This document shows, in pieces, positions 1 through 8,610 of a stretch of DNA of 64,000 nucleotides. Below the pieces are notes generated by a model that made no database searches, was not told where the DNA came from, and saw nothing but the letters and a program-made list of their open reading frames with translations. The translations under genes were made by a program, and so were the position numbers. Source of the DNA: Rhizobium sp. NZLR1 (GTDB lineage Bacteria > Pseudomonadota > Alphaproteobacteria > Rhizobiales > Rhizobiaceae). Within the stretch, counting starts at the first letter, position 1. Each line of letters starts with the position of its first letter. The stretch lies in NCBI RefSeq assembly GCF_017357385.1, contig NZ_CP071636.1, positions 212,670 through 276,669 on the forward strand. The letters are read 5' to 3'.

Positions 1-806
1 TGGAACGTTTCCAGGTAGATCTGGACCAGCACCGGCCTGGTCTCGAGGCTGGCACCTGCCAGGACCCAAGCTTCATCGAAGAGGTTGAAGGCGTTTACCG
101 TTGCGTTCGTCATCGCGACCGCGATCGCGCTGCGAACGAGGGGAAGGGTTACCCATCCAAACATCTGGACGCGGGTGGCGCCATCGATCCGCGCGGCCTC
201 GTAGAGATGCGTCGGTATGCTCTGCATTGCGGCGAGAACAATCACGATCGTGAGCGGCATCATTCGCCAGACGTGTACGATCGTCACGGCGACAATTGCG
301 CTGGTGCGATCGTTGAACCAGACATGATTTTCAAATGCGAGCCCGAGCGCGGAGAGAATGCCGTTCAACAGGCCCGCGCCAGGTTGGTAAATCCAAAGCC
401 AGATGACCGAGTTCACGACGCCGGGCAGCGCCCAGGGCAGGATCACCGCAGCCAGAAGCCACTGACGCCCGACCTTGATCTGATTGATGAGCGCGGCCGC
501 AAGAACGCCGAACACGGTTTCTGCAGTGACCGCCAGAACGACGTACATGAGCGTGTTGGTCCAGGTCGTCGCGAGCTGGCCATCGGAGAGCATCCGGCTG
601 TAATTTTCGAGACCGACGAAGGGAGTGCCAGCCTGCATGGGATTGACCCTGTGCAGACTGTCCCAGACCGTTCGCCCCATCGGGTAGAAGACCAACGCCG
701 CCATCGTGATGACGATCGGCGAGACCAGCAGAAGCCCAAGCGTGGTGTCGGCATTGAAGCCGACACCACGCTTGCTCGGCAGACCCTCGGACGCGAAGGC
801 AGTCAT
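1..806 (-). CDS. Sugar ABC transporter permease (MalF/UgpA type), partial at left edge
   Basis: This is an inner-membrane permease of a carbohydrate ABC importer. I translated it from the ATG at 806, which overlaps the TGA of the binding-protein gene (ATGA). The frame stays open to base 1, giving about 268 residues with the C-terminus missing. It shows a first hydrophobic segment (LGLLLVSPIVITM), a periplasmic stretch with VGLENY typical of MalF-like permeases, further membrane segments, and the cytoplasmic EAA loop (EAARIDGA, then FGWVTLPL) that contacts the ATPase. It is the fourth gene of a DeoR-kinase-SBP-permease set. The second permease and ATPase are presumably beyond the left edge. 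The substrate is not determinable from sequence alone. Confidence 0.9.
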   Translation of the reverse strand, partial: MTAFASEGLPSKRGVGFNADTTLGLLLVSPIVITMAALVFYPMGRTVWDSLHRVNPMQAGTPFVGLENYSRMLSDGQLATTWTNTLMYVVLAVTAETVFGVLAAALINQIKVGRQWLLAAVILPWALPGVVNSVIWLWIYQPGAGLLNGILSALGLAFENHVWFNDRTSAIVAVTIVHVWRMMPLTIVIVLAAMQSIPTHLYEAARIDGATRVQMFGWVTLPLVRSAIAVAMTNATVNAFNLFDEAWVLAGASLETRPVLVQIYLETF

Positions 807-2059
807 TGCGCCATCGCCTGCTTGGCAGCCGCAGCCATCGCCTCCACCGCTTGATCGACGCTCATCTGGCTTTTAGCCGCACTGTTGATCGCCGTATTCA
901 CACCACTCGAGAACTGGGGATACCAAGGCGGGGTGCCTTGCGGGAAAAGAGGCTCGACGGTCTTGGACTGCGCCACCAGAACATCGCCGCTATTCAGCTT
1001 GCCGGCGTCGTTCAGTTCGGAGAGTGCGGAAGTCCGGGTTGGCAGGAAGCCGTTTGCGGCATTCTTCTTTTGGAAATCCCTGCTCGTAAACCACTTCACG
1101 AAGGCGATCGCCGCCTCTTTGTTCGGAGAGACGTTCGGTATGGCAAGGGCCTCGGGAAGACCGAAGCTGCGCGTTTCGCCGCTCGCAGTCGGCACCAGAA
1201 TGGCTTCTACCTGACCGGCGACCTTCGACTGCTTGGGATCGTTCATCTGGCCGAGACGTCCGGGCTCGCCAGAGATCATGATACTGGTGATGCCCTGCCC
1301 GAACATGCTTTCGTTGATCTGGCTGTCCTTGAGGCCGGTGGATGCCGGGTCGACAAGCCCCTCCTTGAGAAGCATGAGTTCGAAAGCGAGCGCCTTATAA
1401 CCAGCCGAGTCCGGAGACGTGAAGAGCGGGTTGAAATCCTTGTCGAAAAGCTCACCGCCGAAGGCCTTCGTCAATAGATACCAGCTCGTCGAAGCACCCT
1501 CCGTTGCCGAAAGCGGCAGGCCGATCGGATACTGGGCGATGCCCTTTTCCTTAATTTTCTTGGCGGCGGCGACGAGGTCGTCCAGTGTCTTGGGCATTTC
1601 CGACACACCAGCATCGGCAAAATGCTTCTTGTTGACCAACATGACTCGGAAGTCGTTCGTATAGGGAATGCCGAGAAGCTTCCCATCGACGGTGAAGATC
1701 TTCGCCACACCGATATCCTTGAGAGTATCGGCATCGATCACATCATCCAGCGGCAGGAACCAGCCCGCCGCACTGAACTGCCCTGTCCATGACCAGTCGA
1801 ATTCGGTAACGTCGGCCGGCGCGGTGCCCGCGACCAGAGCCGTCACCAGCTTGGGCCGGATATCGTCCCAGGAGAGCGTCTGTAGGTCGACATGGATGCC
1901 AGTCTCTGCTTCGAAGTCCGCCGCAATGGTCGGACCCTGGGGTGACGGCATCAACACCGTGATCGACTGGCCGGCGAGCGGTTTTGCGTCGTCCGCCAAA
2001 GCGGGCACGGCAAAGACCAAGGCCGCTGAACCAAGTAGTCGCAAGACAAATTTGTGCAT
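803..2059 (-). CDS. Carbohydrate ABC transporter substrate-binding protein
   Basis: This is a periplasmic family-1 solute-binding protein (MalE/UgpB-like) of 418 residues. The start at 2059 (MHKFVLRLL) is chosen because GGATGGG lies just upstream and it begins a clean signal peptide ending near ALA-DD (residue 22); an ATG at 2074 is possible. The mature part has the family layout: an ITVLMPSPQGP opening, the FEAETGIHVDLQTLSWDD region, and a conserved C-terminal half with LPEALAIPN. It overlaps the permease start by 4 bases and begins 32 bases after the kinase gene, so all are probably one transcript. A sugar or sugar derivative is the likely ligand. Confidence 0.9.
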   Translation of the reverse strand: MHKFVLRLLGSAALVFAVPALADDAKPLAGQSITVLMPSPQGPTIAADFEAETGIHVDLQTLSWDDIRPKLVTALVAGTAPADVTEFDWSWTGQFSAAGWFLPLDDVIDADTLKDIGVAKIFTVDGKLLGIPYTNDFRVMLVNKKHFADAGVSEMPKTLDDLVAAAKKIKEKGIAQYPIGLPLSATEGASTSWYLLTKAFGGELFDKDFNPLFTSPDSAGYKALAFELMLLKEGLVDPASTGLKDSQINESMFGQGITSIMISGEPGRLGQMNDPKQSKVAGQVEAILVPTASGETRSFGLPEALAIPNVSPNKEAAIAFVKWFTSRDFQKKNAANGFLPTRTSALSELNDAGKLNSGDVLVAQSKTVEPLFPQGTPPWYPQFSSGVNTAINSAAKSQMSVDQAVEAMAAAAKQAMAQ

Positions 2060-2091
2060 GTTCCCATCCTTCATTGTTCTTGATGCTCGGT

Positions 2092-3051
2092 TTAAGTCGC
2101 GTGCGCGCCAAGGCTCTGAGCAGTGGCCGCGATTTGCCCGAACCAGCTCTCGTCCAAGGGCCAGTCGAGAAGTTGGGCAGCAGCCAGAAGGGCGCCACCA
2201 ATGGGGGGAAGTTTCGGTGGCGCCGGAGGCTTTCCAATCCTCCGCTCGAGTGCTCCCAAAAGGAGCCGGCTGGAGAAGGTGCCGCCCGCATAAGTCCAAT
2301 CGGCATTGGCATCGCAATGCCCGGAAATCGCACGGTGATGCTTTGAGAGTTCATCGGCTGCCTGCTCCAGCAATCCTATGGCTCCCGCGTCGCCATCGCA
2401 CCCGACCCGATCCACGAGAGCTGAAATCGCTGCGATCTCCGCCCTTGGGTTTAAAAGCGCGCTTGCCCAGTCGCCGAGCCCGTTCATGGGATCGAGAGGA
2501 TTGATGCCGAGGTGGTCGAACAGGGCCGTCGCCAGAGCGGTCGCGGCAGCGCGACCGTCCAGGCCTTGGCTGATGAGGTTGAGCGCCCTCTGCCCGATCC
2601 AGTGACTGCTTCCTTCGTCGCCGATCAGATCGCCCCAGCCGCCGATGCGTGCCGAACTTCCCGCCGCGTTGCGCGCCCAGGCCATCGAACCCGTACCGGA
2701 GAGAATGAGAATGCCGGGCTTGCCGCCAAAGGCGCCAAGATGTGCCGCATCGACGTCATTGAGAACTTGGCGGAGAGCATTCGGGAAGCCGCGCTGGATC
2801 GCATCGCGTTGCAAGGCCGACAGGCGTGCGACCTCGCCATAGGCGGGAAGCCCCGCGGCGACCGCCATCAATTTTGGCTCATTGTGGAAAGGCAGCAGAT
2901 GCTGCTCCAGCTCTTCCAGCCAGTTCGGATTGTCCATCGGATTGACGCCGCGGCCGCGGGCGCTGCGCAGGATTCGACCACTCCGATCTGCGAGGGCGAC
3001 GAAAACCTTGCTTCCGCCCCCGTCAATACCGAGGATCAGCTCGTCGCTCAT
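2092..3051 (-). CDS. BadF/BadG-family ATPase, probable N-acetylglucosamine-type sugar kinase
   Basis: This is a 319-residue ASKHA-fold kinase. The N-terminal phosphate-1 loop LGIDGGGSKVFVALAD (about residues 7-22) and the central ILSGTGSMAWA motif (about residue 115) match BadF/BadG/BcrA ATPases that phosphorylate amino sugars such as N-acetylglucosamine. The ATG at 3051 overlaps the stop of the DeoR-type regulator (ATGA), and the binding-protein gene follows after 32 bases. A role in phosphorylating the imported sugar is an inference from this arrangement; GlcNAc specificity is not proven. Confidence 0.85.
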   Translation of the reverse strand: MSDELILGIDGGGSKVFVALADRSGRILRSARGRGVNPMDNPNWLEELEQHLLPFHNEPKLMAVAAGLPAYGEVARLSALQRDAIQRGFPNALRQVLNDVDAAHLGAFGGKPGILILSGTGSMAWARNAAGSSARIGGWGDLIGDEGSSHWIGQRALNLISQGLDGRAAATALATALFDHLGINPLDPMNGLGDWASALLNPRAEIAAISALVDRVGCDGDAGAIGLLEQAADELSKHHRAISGHCDANADWTYAGGTFSSRLLLGALERRIGKPPAPPKLPPIGGALLAAAQLLDWPLDESWFGQIAATAQSLGAHAT

Positions 3052-3842
3052 TCCTTGGCCCCCAGCTCTGCGATCGTCGCGTCGACGCCGAAATTAGCCA
3101 GTTCCTCGCGCCAATGGCGCGGGAGTGCGGAATCGGTGATAACCTTTGCAGTGTTGAGCGGCGCCACCTTGTAGGTCGCCATCATTCCGAATTTCGATGA
3201 GTCGGCCAGGACGAAGCGATTTGCCGATCGAGCCAGCATACGTCGATTGAGGCTGGCTTCCGCGCTATCGACGCTATAGATGGCGCCGTCGGGACTGATG
3301 GCGCTTGCGCCAAGAAAGAGCTGGTCGAACCAGATCGTCTCGATCATCGCCTCCGCCTGTGGCCCGACCAATGATGCGTTTTCGCTGCGCAGCTGGCCGC
3401 CGAGAAGCACCACTTCGAGGTTTGGAATGTTCAGGAATTCCTGCGCCACCGTCAGGCCGTTCGTGAATATCCTGAGCGGAATCGGGTTGATCCTGATGAG
3501 GCGGGCGAGCTGCAGGACGGTGGTGCCGGCATCGAGGAAGATTGCCGTGCGCGGATGCAGCAATTCATAGGCAGCAGTGGCAATGGCACGCTTGGCCGAT
3601 AAATGGCGCTTTTCGCGCTCCTGAAACGCGACCTCGACCGACGACCCATCCGCAATGCGGGCTCCGCCATGCACACGATCAATCGCCCCCTCCTGCTCAA
3701 GAATCTGAAGGTCTCTGCGTACGGTGGCGAGCGACGCCCCGATCGCGTCGGCAAGCGCCTGGATCGTGGAAAAGCCGTTCGCGTAGAGGTGGCTGCGGAT
3801 GGCATCCAGACGATCGACCTTCACTCCGCCTGCCTGATTCAC
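3048..3842 (-). CDS. DeoR-family transcriptional regulator of the sugar locus
   Basis: This is a 264-residue repressor-type protein. The N-terminal winged helix (RLDAIRSHLYANGF, then SLATVRRDLQILEQEGAIDRVHGGA) is the DeoR signature. The C-terminal sugar-phosphate sensing domain carries FLDAGTTVLQLA and the typical DSSKFG. A GTG start at 3842 is chosen because GGAGGAG lies 7-8 bases upstream; the longer frame to 3911 has no such site and adds non-homologous residues. It is the first gene of the minus-strand operon with kinase, binding protein and permease, so autoregulation and control of the transporter by a phosphorylated sugar is the likely mode (inference). Confidence 0.88.
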   Translation of the reverse strand: MNQAGGVKVDRLDAIRSHLYANGFSTIQALADAIGASLATVRRDLQILEQEGAIDRVHGGARIADGSSVEVAFQEREKRHLSAKRAIATAAYELLHPRTAIFLDAGTTVLQLARLIRINPIPLRIFTNGLTVAQEFLNIPNLEVVLLGGQLRSENASLVGPQAEAMIETIWFDQLFLGASAISPDGAIYSVDSAEASLNRRMLARSANRFVLADSSKFGMMATYKVAPLNTAKVITDSALPRHWREELANFGVDATIAELGAKE

Positions 3843-3950
3843 CGAAAAGCTCCTCCAACAATGTTCGCCATATCGATCACATTTCCACTCAAATAGATCA
3901 TAGTCAATCATAATATTGGTGTTTTTTGATTTTTTTCCTCACTGACCAAG

Positions 3951-3979
3951 AAACGCGCCGCGGATGCCGCGGCGCGTTT
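3951..3979. terminator. Rho-independent terminator hairpin
   Basis: A perfect 13-bp inverted repeat (AAACGCGCCGCGG / CCGCGGCGCGTTT) with a 3-base loop lies at 3951-3979, followed by TTTTA on the plus strand. It sits just after the GH4 gene (stop at 4004, minus strand) and before the DeoR operon promoter, so it most likely ends GH4 transcription. The U-tract in that direction is only the three U of the stem. Confidence 0.75.
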
Positions 3980-4003
3980 TAGGGAACGGCGATGTTGCTG
4001 ATG

Positions 4004-5320
4004 TCACTGATACTGAGGCAGGAGATCGCCGTGAGCGTCGATAAGATCGTCGACCATGCTCCAGATTTGGTCGGGCGAGAGTTCTGCGGAGGTATGAGGA
4101 TCCAGCAGAGCGGCCTGATAAATGCGCTCGCGGCTCTTTGTGAGGGCAGCCTCAACGGTCAACCGCTGCACGGAAATACTCAGATTCATGACAGCCGCCA
4201 GCTGGGACGGAATCCGTCCAATGCGAACCGGTTGGACGCCGTTTCTGTCGACGTGGCAGGGCACTTCCACGATGCAGTCCGCAGGCAGGTTCTCGATCAG
4301 GCCATTGTTTGCAACATTGCCGTAGATCAAGGCCGGGGTGCCGGTTACCGCAGCATGGATGATGCCGGCAGCATATTCGTTGCTGCGACAAACCTCGATC
4401 GGTCTCTCGCCTTCCAGCTCCTGCCGCAGGGCACGCCATTCGCCTATCTGCACATCGCAGCGGCGGAGGTATTCGTCCAACGGGATGTTGAGCCGGTCGA
4501 TCAGGTCGTTTCGACCCTCCTTGATGTACCAGGAGGTATATTCGGAGAAATGCTCGCTGGACTCGGTGACGAAGTGGCCAAGGCGCTGGAGCACGTCGAA
4601 GCGTACGCGGTCATCGACCGGAACACGACCCTCGACCGCCAGCGCTTTCAATCGCGGATAAAGGTCTTCCCGGCGGCCGTCGCGATGAACTTTCTCGTAT
4701 TTCAGGAAGAAGGCGACGTGATTGATACCGGCGGACACGTAATTGACGTCGGCAACGTCTTCGTCCAGGCATTTTGCAAGATGGGCGGCAGTGTGTTGAA
4801 CGCTGTGACACAGGCCGACCGTGCGGATTTCCGGCGCCAGTTCGTTGATCGCCCAGCAATTGATGGCCATCGGGTTGACGTATTGCATCAGCAGCGCTTG
4901 CGGGCACACATCTTGCATATCCCGGCAGATCGCTTCCAATACCGGGATCGTGCGCAAGCCGCGGAAAATGCCGCCGATGCCGAGAGTGTCGGCAATCGTT
5001 TGACGCAAGCCGTATTTCTTCGGAACGTCAAAGTCCGTCACCGTCGCCGGCTTATAACCGCCGACCTGCATCATGAGGATGACGAAGTCCGACCCGCGAA
5101 GAGCGTCGCGCCGGTCCAAAGTGGCTTCAATCTTGACGCTTGAACGCCCCAGGGCCTCGCAAATCCGGCGAGCAACGATTTCGGATGTCTTTAGCCGCTC
5201 CGGGTCGATATCGAACAGGCTGATGACGTAAGCCCCCTGCGTTTGCGAGGACAAGACATCTCCCAGAATGTTCTGCGCAAATACGGTGCTACCGGCGCCC
5301 ACCAGGCAAATCTTCGGCAT
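4004..5320 (-). CDS. Glycoside hydrolase family 4 alpha-glucosidase/galactosidase (MelA-like)
   Basis: This is a cytoplasmic 438-residue NAD+- and Mn2+-dependent GH4 enzyme. The N-terminal Rossmann motif ICLVGAGSTVF (residues 4-14), the family motif NPMAINCWAIN, the metal-binding GLCHSVQH segment (about residue 170) and AGINHVAFF are all visible and match MelA-type alpha-glycosidases rather than 6-phospho-glucosidases. The start at 5320 has GGGAGA upstream. It is transcribed divergently from the AraC regulator at 5423 and lies behind the sugar ABC operon, so it probably cleaves the imported alpha-linked sugar (inference). Confidence 0.9.
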   Translation of the reverse strand: MPKICLVGAGSTVFAQNILGDVLSSQTQGAYVISLFDIDPERLKTSEIVARRICEALGRSSVKIEATLDRRDALRGSDFVILMMQVGGYKPATVTDFDVPKKYGLRQTIADTLGIGGIFRGLRTIPVLEAICRDMQDVCPQALLMQYVNPMAINCWAINELAPEIRTVGLCHSVQHTAAHLAKCLDEDVADVNYVSAGINHVAFFLKYEKVHRDGRREDLYPRLKALAVEGRVPVDDRVRFDVLQRLGHFVTESSEHFSEYTSWYIKEGRNDLIDRLNIPLDEYLRRCDVQIGEWRALRQELEGERPIEVCRSNEYAAGIIHAAVTGTPALIYGNVANNGLIENLPADCIVEVPCHVDRNGVQPVRIGRIPSQLAAVMNLSISVQRLTVEAALTKSRERIYQAALLDPHTSAELSPDQIWSMVDDLIDAHGDLLPQYQ

Positions 5321-5422
5321 TGCAATCTCCCTATCGGTTATGATTGCTTAGTGCTCCTTCTGAATCAGAATTTCCTCCTGCTATCCGACTAATAATTCCG
5401 GGATTCGAGTCGAAGCCAGAAA

Positions 5423-6289
5423 ATGAAACGGAATCACGATCGCGCCGAATGGATTGCATCGAGAGATGCATTCCTGATCGAGCGTCACATGGCCGATGCG
5501 ATGGCAGCGCCGCACTGGCACGACCACGTCGAGTTGAACCTGTTGATGGAAGGCCAGATGACCTACCTGTTCAACGGCAGACAGGAACAGGTAGAGGCCG
5601 GGCGGCTGGTTCTGTTCTGGGCGGCGATCCCGCACCAGACGATCGCCGTTACCGAAAACGCGCCTTTGGTGTGCGCTTATCTTCCCCTCGTCGATTTCCT
5701 TGCCCTGCCGGTAGACAGAGGGGCCAGGCAATTGATCATGCAGGGCCGCTTCCTGACGCAGGGACCTCAGGAAAACCCGGATGTTTCGATGTTTGCACGC
5801 TGGGAAAGGGAATGGCAGTCAGGGAGTAAGGCAAGGCGCAAATTGATCGTGGATGAGGTGCGCCTGCGCATAAGACGCCTGATCCTGGACAATGCTAAAA
5901 TCGAGACCGTGCCGACCCAATTGTTTCCGGCGCCTATGGCCGGCCACGCGGTGGGATACGTCGAGGGGCTCATCGACCTGATCAATATGCACTATGCAAA
6001 CCCGATCAGCATCCCCGAGCTCGCGAAGCGCGCAAATATCCACCCGAGCACGGCCAACAGTGCTTTCCGCAAGGTGTTGGGAATATCGGTCAACGAGTAT
6101 TTGATCCGATATCGGATGGCGCGGGCGATGCAGCTTCTGACCGACACCGACGCTCCCATCCTGCAGATCGGCTTTGACTGCGGCTTTGGCTCCAGTAGTC
6201 GCTTCTACGAGATATTCAAGGGGCGAACGGGGACCACTCCGCGTCATTTCCGCGAATCGGTGAGCGGGATGAACCCTTTGGCAGGCTGA
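5423..6289 (+). CDS. AraC-family transcriptional regulator, probably controlling the GH4 gene
   Basis: This is a 288-residue regulator with an N-terminal cupin-like sensing half (HWHDHVELNLLMEGQMTYLF, histidine-rich as in sugar-binding AraC proteins). A C-terminal pair of helix-turn-helix motifs spans SIPELAKRANIHPSTANSAF and the FDCGFGSSSRFYEIFK-GTTPRHFRES signature. It is divergent from the GH4 glycosidase with 102 bases between the starts, the same arrangement as MelR and MelA. Activation of the glycosidase and perhaps the transporter is inferred. Confidence 0.9.
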   Translation: MKRNHDRAEWIASRDAFLIERHMADAMAAPHWHDHVELNLLMEGQMTYLFNGRQEQVEAGRLVLFWAAIPHQTIAVTENAPLVCAYLPLVDFLALPVDRGARQLIMQGRFLTQGPQENPDVSMFARWEREWQSGSKARRKLIVDEVRLRIRRLILDNAKIETVPTQLFPAPMAGHAVGYVEGLIDLINMHYANPISIPELAKRANIHPSTANSAFRKVLGISVNEYLIRYRMARAMQLLTDTDAPILQIGFDCGFGSSSRFYEIFKGRTGTTPRHFRESVSGMNPLAG

Positions 6290-6418
6290 ATTTGTCGGAA
6301 GCGCAACGTCTTCCGCAAGAAGTGCACCTCTGAAATTACGATGTGTTCCCAAGGCGCCCAGCTGAGGCCCGGATGCGGATAAAAATGCTGGGGTCTTGAA
6401 CGATACGAAGCTCGACGT

Positions 6419-6850
6419 TCAAGATGATTTTGGTGAAGACCAAGGATTGATCACCTTCAGCCCGGCGGCCTCGAAAGGGCTCGTGTCGCGCGTCGCGACC
6501 GCGAGACCGTGCGCCGCTGCCGTGGCCGCAATATATCCATCAGCTTTGCCGATCGCTTTCCCGGACAGCCGAGCACGCGCCATGAGGTCTGAATAAAACT
6601 GCGAGGTGGTGACGCCGAAGGGTAGAATGCGCTCGACAAAATGCAGAAGCACTTCGCGCTCCAGGCGATCGTGAAGGATAGCCTGCCGTTTGCCTGGGGG
6701 CATGGAAGCAATCCCAAAACGAAGTTCGGCAATTGTTATGGTAGAAAGGAACAGTGTCTCGATTGCTTGTGCGTCCAACCAAGCGATCACTGCCACGTCG
6801 GGAACCGATCTCCACGGCTCTGATATGACGTTGGTGTCCAGCAATATCAT
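6419..6850 (-). CDS. PIN-domain toxin, FitB/VapC type
   Basis: This is a 143-residue ribonuclease toxin of a type II toxin-antitoxin pair. The four acidic residues of the PIN active site are present: Asp5 (MILLDTN), Glu42 (IAELRFG), Asp104 (KADGYIAATA) and Asp122 (ATRDTSPF). AELRFGI and the KADGYIA segment are typical of the FitB subgroup. The ATG at 6850 overlaps the antitoxin stop (ATGA), so the two proteins are translationally coupled. No truncation is visible and the toxin looks intact. Confidence 0.9.
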   Translation of the reverse strand: MILLDTNVISEPWRSVPDVAVIAWLDAQAIETLFLSTITIAELRFGIASMPPGKRQAILHDRLEREVLLHFVERILPFGVTTSQFYSDLMARARLSGKAIGKADGYIAATAAAHGLAVATRDTSPFEAAGLKVINPWSSPKSS

Positions 6851-7110
6851 TCGAACGTCATCGGCTCCGCAGGTGCCTTATCGCGACCCTGCTGCAGGGC
6901 TCCAACATCATCGTCGGAAAGCTCGGCATCCCGACCTATCGCCGCAAGTAAAGAGCCGAGTTTCACGCGCTCAGATGGACGAACGGCAGCCTCGAGGATG
7001 TCACGGATTTCAGCCTCGGTGCTTCTGCCATGATGAGCTGCTCGCACCCGCAGGGCGCGATGTGTCTCATCCGAGAGATTGCGAATGGTGACCGCTGGCA
7101 TTGATATCAT
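6847..7110 (-). CDS. Ribbon-helix-helix antitoxin, FitA/VapB type
   Basis: This is an 87-residue antitoxin. The ribbon-helix-helix segment MPAVTIRNLSDETHRALRVR (residues 4-23) followed by GRSTEAEIRDILEAAV is characteristic of FitA-like proteins; the acidic C-terminal tail would neutralise the PIN toxin. The start may be the ATG at 7110 or the one at 7101 (MPAVTIR). It lies upstream of and overlaps the toxin gene, and two TTGATATCA sites at the start and 20 bases upstream are probable autoregulatory operators. Confidence 0.88.
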   Translation of the reverse strand: MISMPAVTIRNLSDETHRALRVRAAHHGRSTEAEIRDILEAAVRPSERVKLGSLLAAIGRDAELSDDDVGALQQGRDKAPAEPMTFE

Positions 7111-7139
7111 CCAACCAAACGTGATTTCGTTGATATCAA
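7101..7139. promoter_or_regulatory. Paired TGATATCA palindromes, probable FitA operator
   Basis: Two copies of a near-perfect palindrome, TTGATATCAT at 7101-7110 and TTGATATCAA at 7130-7139, flank 19 bases at the 5' end of the antitoxin gene. FitA of Neisseria binds a pair of inverted TGATAGCA-like sites upstream of fitAB, so the same autorepression is plausible here. The assignment rests on position and symmetry only. Confidence 0.5.
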
Positions 7140-7281
7140 ATTATGCCGGATGATTTCTCTTTTCAAGTGGATTCAGAAGCATCGAAATAACTTCAGTGTT
7201 ATCAGATCAAGCGAGACCTGAATTGATGAAAGACACCCGCCCTGGACAAGTACGACCGCCGCGCGGCTTCCGTTCTTTTCG

Positions 7282-8268
7282 CTACTGCGTCACGCGAAGG
7301 ACCGCTGAACCCGTTGTCAATCGACCTTCAAGATCCCGATGAGCCTCGACGAGGTCGTCGAATGAATAGATGCGGGTAGGGTCGACCCTCAGGACACCCG
7401 ATTTGATTGCCGCAAACAGATCGGCGGCGGCCTCAGCGGTCTGGGCAGGCGTTGAAACGTAATGCTGCAGCATTGGCCATGTCAGATGCAGCCCTCGCGG
7501 GCCAAGTTCATAGGGATCAAGAGGAGTAATTTCGCCGGATACCTTACCGAACTGGACCAAGGTGCCACGAACTTTGAGTACGGCAAGCGAACCACGGAAG
7601 GTGTCTTCTCCGACGGAATCAAACACCGCGTCTACGCCAACTCCATCAGTCAGTTCGAAGGTGCGCGCCACGAAATCTTCCGTGCTGTAATTGATGACGT
7701 GGTCACATCCCGCCCGGCGTGCAACGTCTGCCTTGCTTTGGCTGGATACTGTTCCAATGACACGATACCCGAGTGACTTAGCCCACTGCACGAAGATCTG
7801 GCCCACGCCACCCGCGGCGGCGTGATAGAGGATCGTGTCGCCGGGCTTCAAAGGTACAACGTCCTTGACCAGATATCTCGCCGTCAAACCCTTCAAAAAA
7901 CTGCCCGCGGCCTGCTCGTCGGTGACACCGTCCGGTATAATCACCAACCGGTCGGCGGGATGGAGGCCCGCGCTGGCGTAAGCGCCTGTGCTGTGACCGA
8001 AGACGACGCGGTCGCCGACTTTCACCGAGGCAACGTTTCTTCCGACGGCCTCGACGACACCCGCTGCCTCGTTGCCGATAATTGCGGGAAATGACGGAAC
8101 CTCCATCGTGCCGCGTCTGAAATAGACATCCACAAAATTGAGGCCAATGACTGTGCTGCGGACACGGACCTCTGCGTCACCAGGATCTGGGACTAGGATG
8201 TCTTCGAACTCCAGGACCTCAGGCGGACCGTACTGATGAATGCGTGCTGCTCGTGCTTTGAGCGACAT
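7282..8268 (-). CDS. Zinc-independent NADPH:quinone oxidoreductase (MDR family)
   Basis: This is a 328-residue cytoplasmic medium-chain dehydrogenase/reductase. The N-terminal GroES-like part (IHQYGPPEVLEFEDI, VGLNFVDVYFRRG) and the nucleotide-binding loop HAAAGGVGQIFVQWAKSLG (about residues 150-168) match QOR/CrtB-like quinone reductases; zinc-binding cysteines are absent. AAAGGAAATC precedes the ATG at 8268. The gene stands alone, with the broken nitroreductase directly upstream on the same strand. The redox substrate cannot be specified beyond quinones or enones. Confidence 0.9.
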   Translation of the reverse strand: MSLKARAARIHQYGPPEVLEFEDILVPDPGDAEVRVRSTVIGLNFVDVYFRRGTMEVPSFPAIIGNEAAGVVEAVGRNVASVKVGDRVVFGHSTGAYASAGLHPADRLVIIPDGVTDEQAAGSFLKGLTARYLVKDVVPLKPGDTILYHAAAGGVGQIFVQWAKSLGYRVIGTVSSQSKADVARRAGCDHVINYSTEDFVARTFELTDGVGVDAVFDSVGEDTFRGSLAVLKVRGTLVQFGKVSGEITPLDPYELGPRGLHLTWPMLQHYVSTPAQTAEAAADLFAAIKSGVLRVDPTRIYSFDDLVEAHRDLEGRLTTGSAVLRVTQ

Positions 8269-8359
8269 TATGATTTCCTTTCAGCGAAATAGCGGCACTG
8301 TTTTGCGTGACGGTCACAAAGACTGGCGTTCGACATATTGAACGTTTCAGCCCGTTTGA

Positions 8360-8593
8360 TAGTCCTGTTGCTTTCTTGTTCGTCCAGGGTCGCCGGCGGC
8401 CACGGTTTTCCGGCGCGCTACTTGCTCGGCAAGCGTCGCACCACTCACCATGGAGGTGTTACACGGCTGTATATTCGATCCAGACGGCGCCCAGCTCGCG
8501 ACGGACAGCACGCGCTCCAGCACTTCCTTCGGGATCTCGCGGTCGGTGAACCTGCGCGCCTGTCGGGGTCGTGACCGCCTCATACGCGTCCAT
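8360..8593 (-). pseudogene. Nitroreductase remnant (frameshifted and truncated)
   Basis: The ATG at 8593 opens MDAYEAVTT, the usual start of FMN-dependent nitroreductases. The homologous continuation (RRFTDREIPKEVLERVLSVA, then SWAPSGSNIQP) is in another frame, so a frameshift lies near 8566. Similarity continues to VAAGDP and then stops near 8360, far short of the roughly 220-residue family length. The FMN-binding C-terminal half is missing and the fragment cannot encode an active enzyme. Confidence 0.8.
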
Positions 8594-8610
8594 GATCCTT
8601 GCTCAGACAA

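Noticed and set aside
3992..5143. 383-codon open frame on the plus strand
   Set aside because: It is the exact antisense of the GH4 glycosidase gene, which has all family motifs; the plus-strand product has none.
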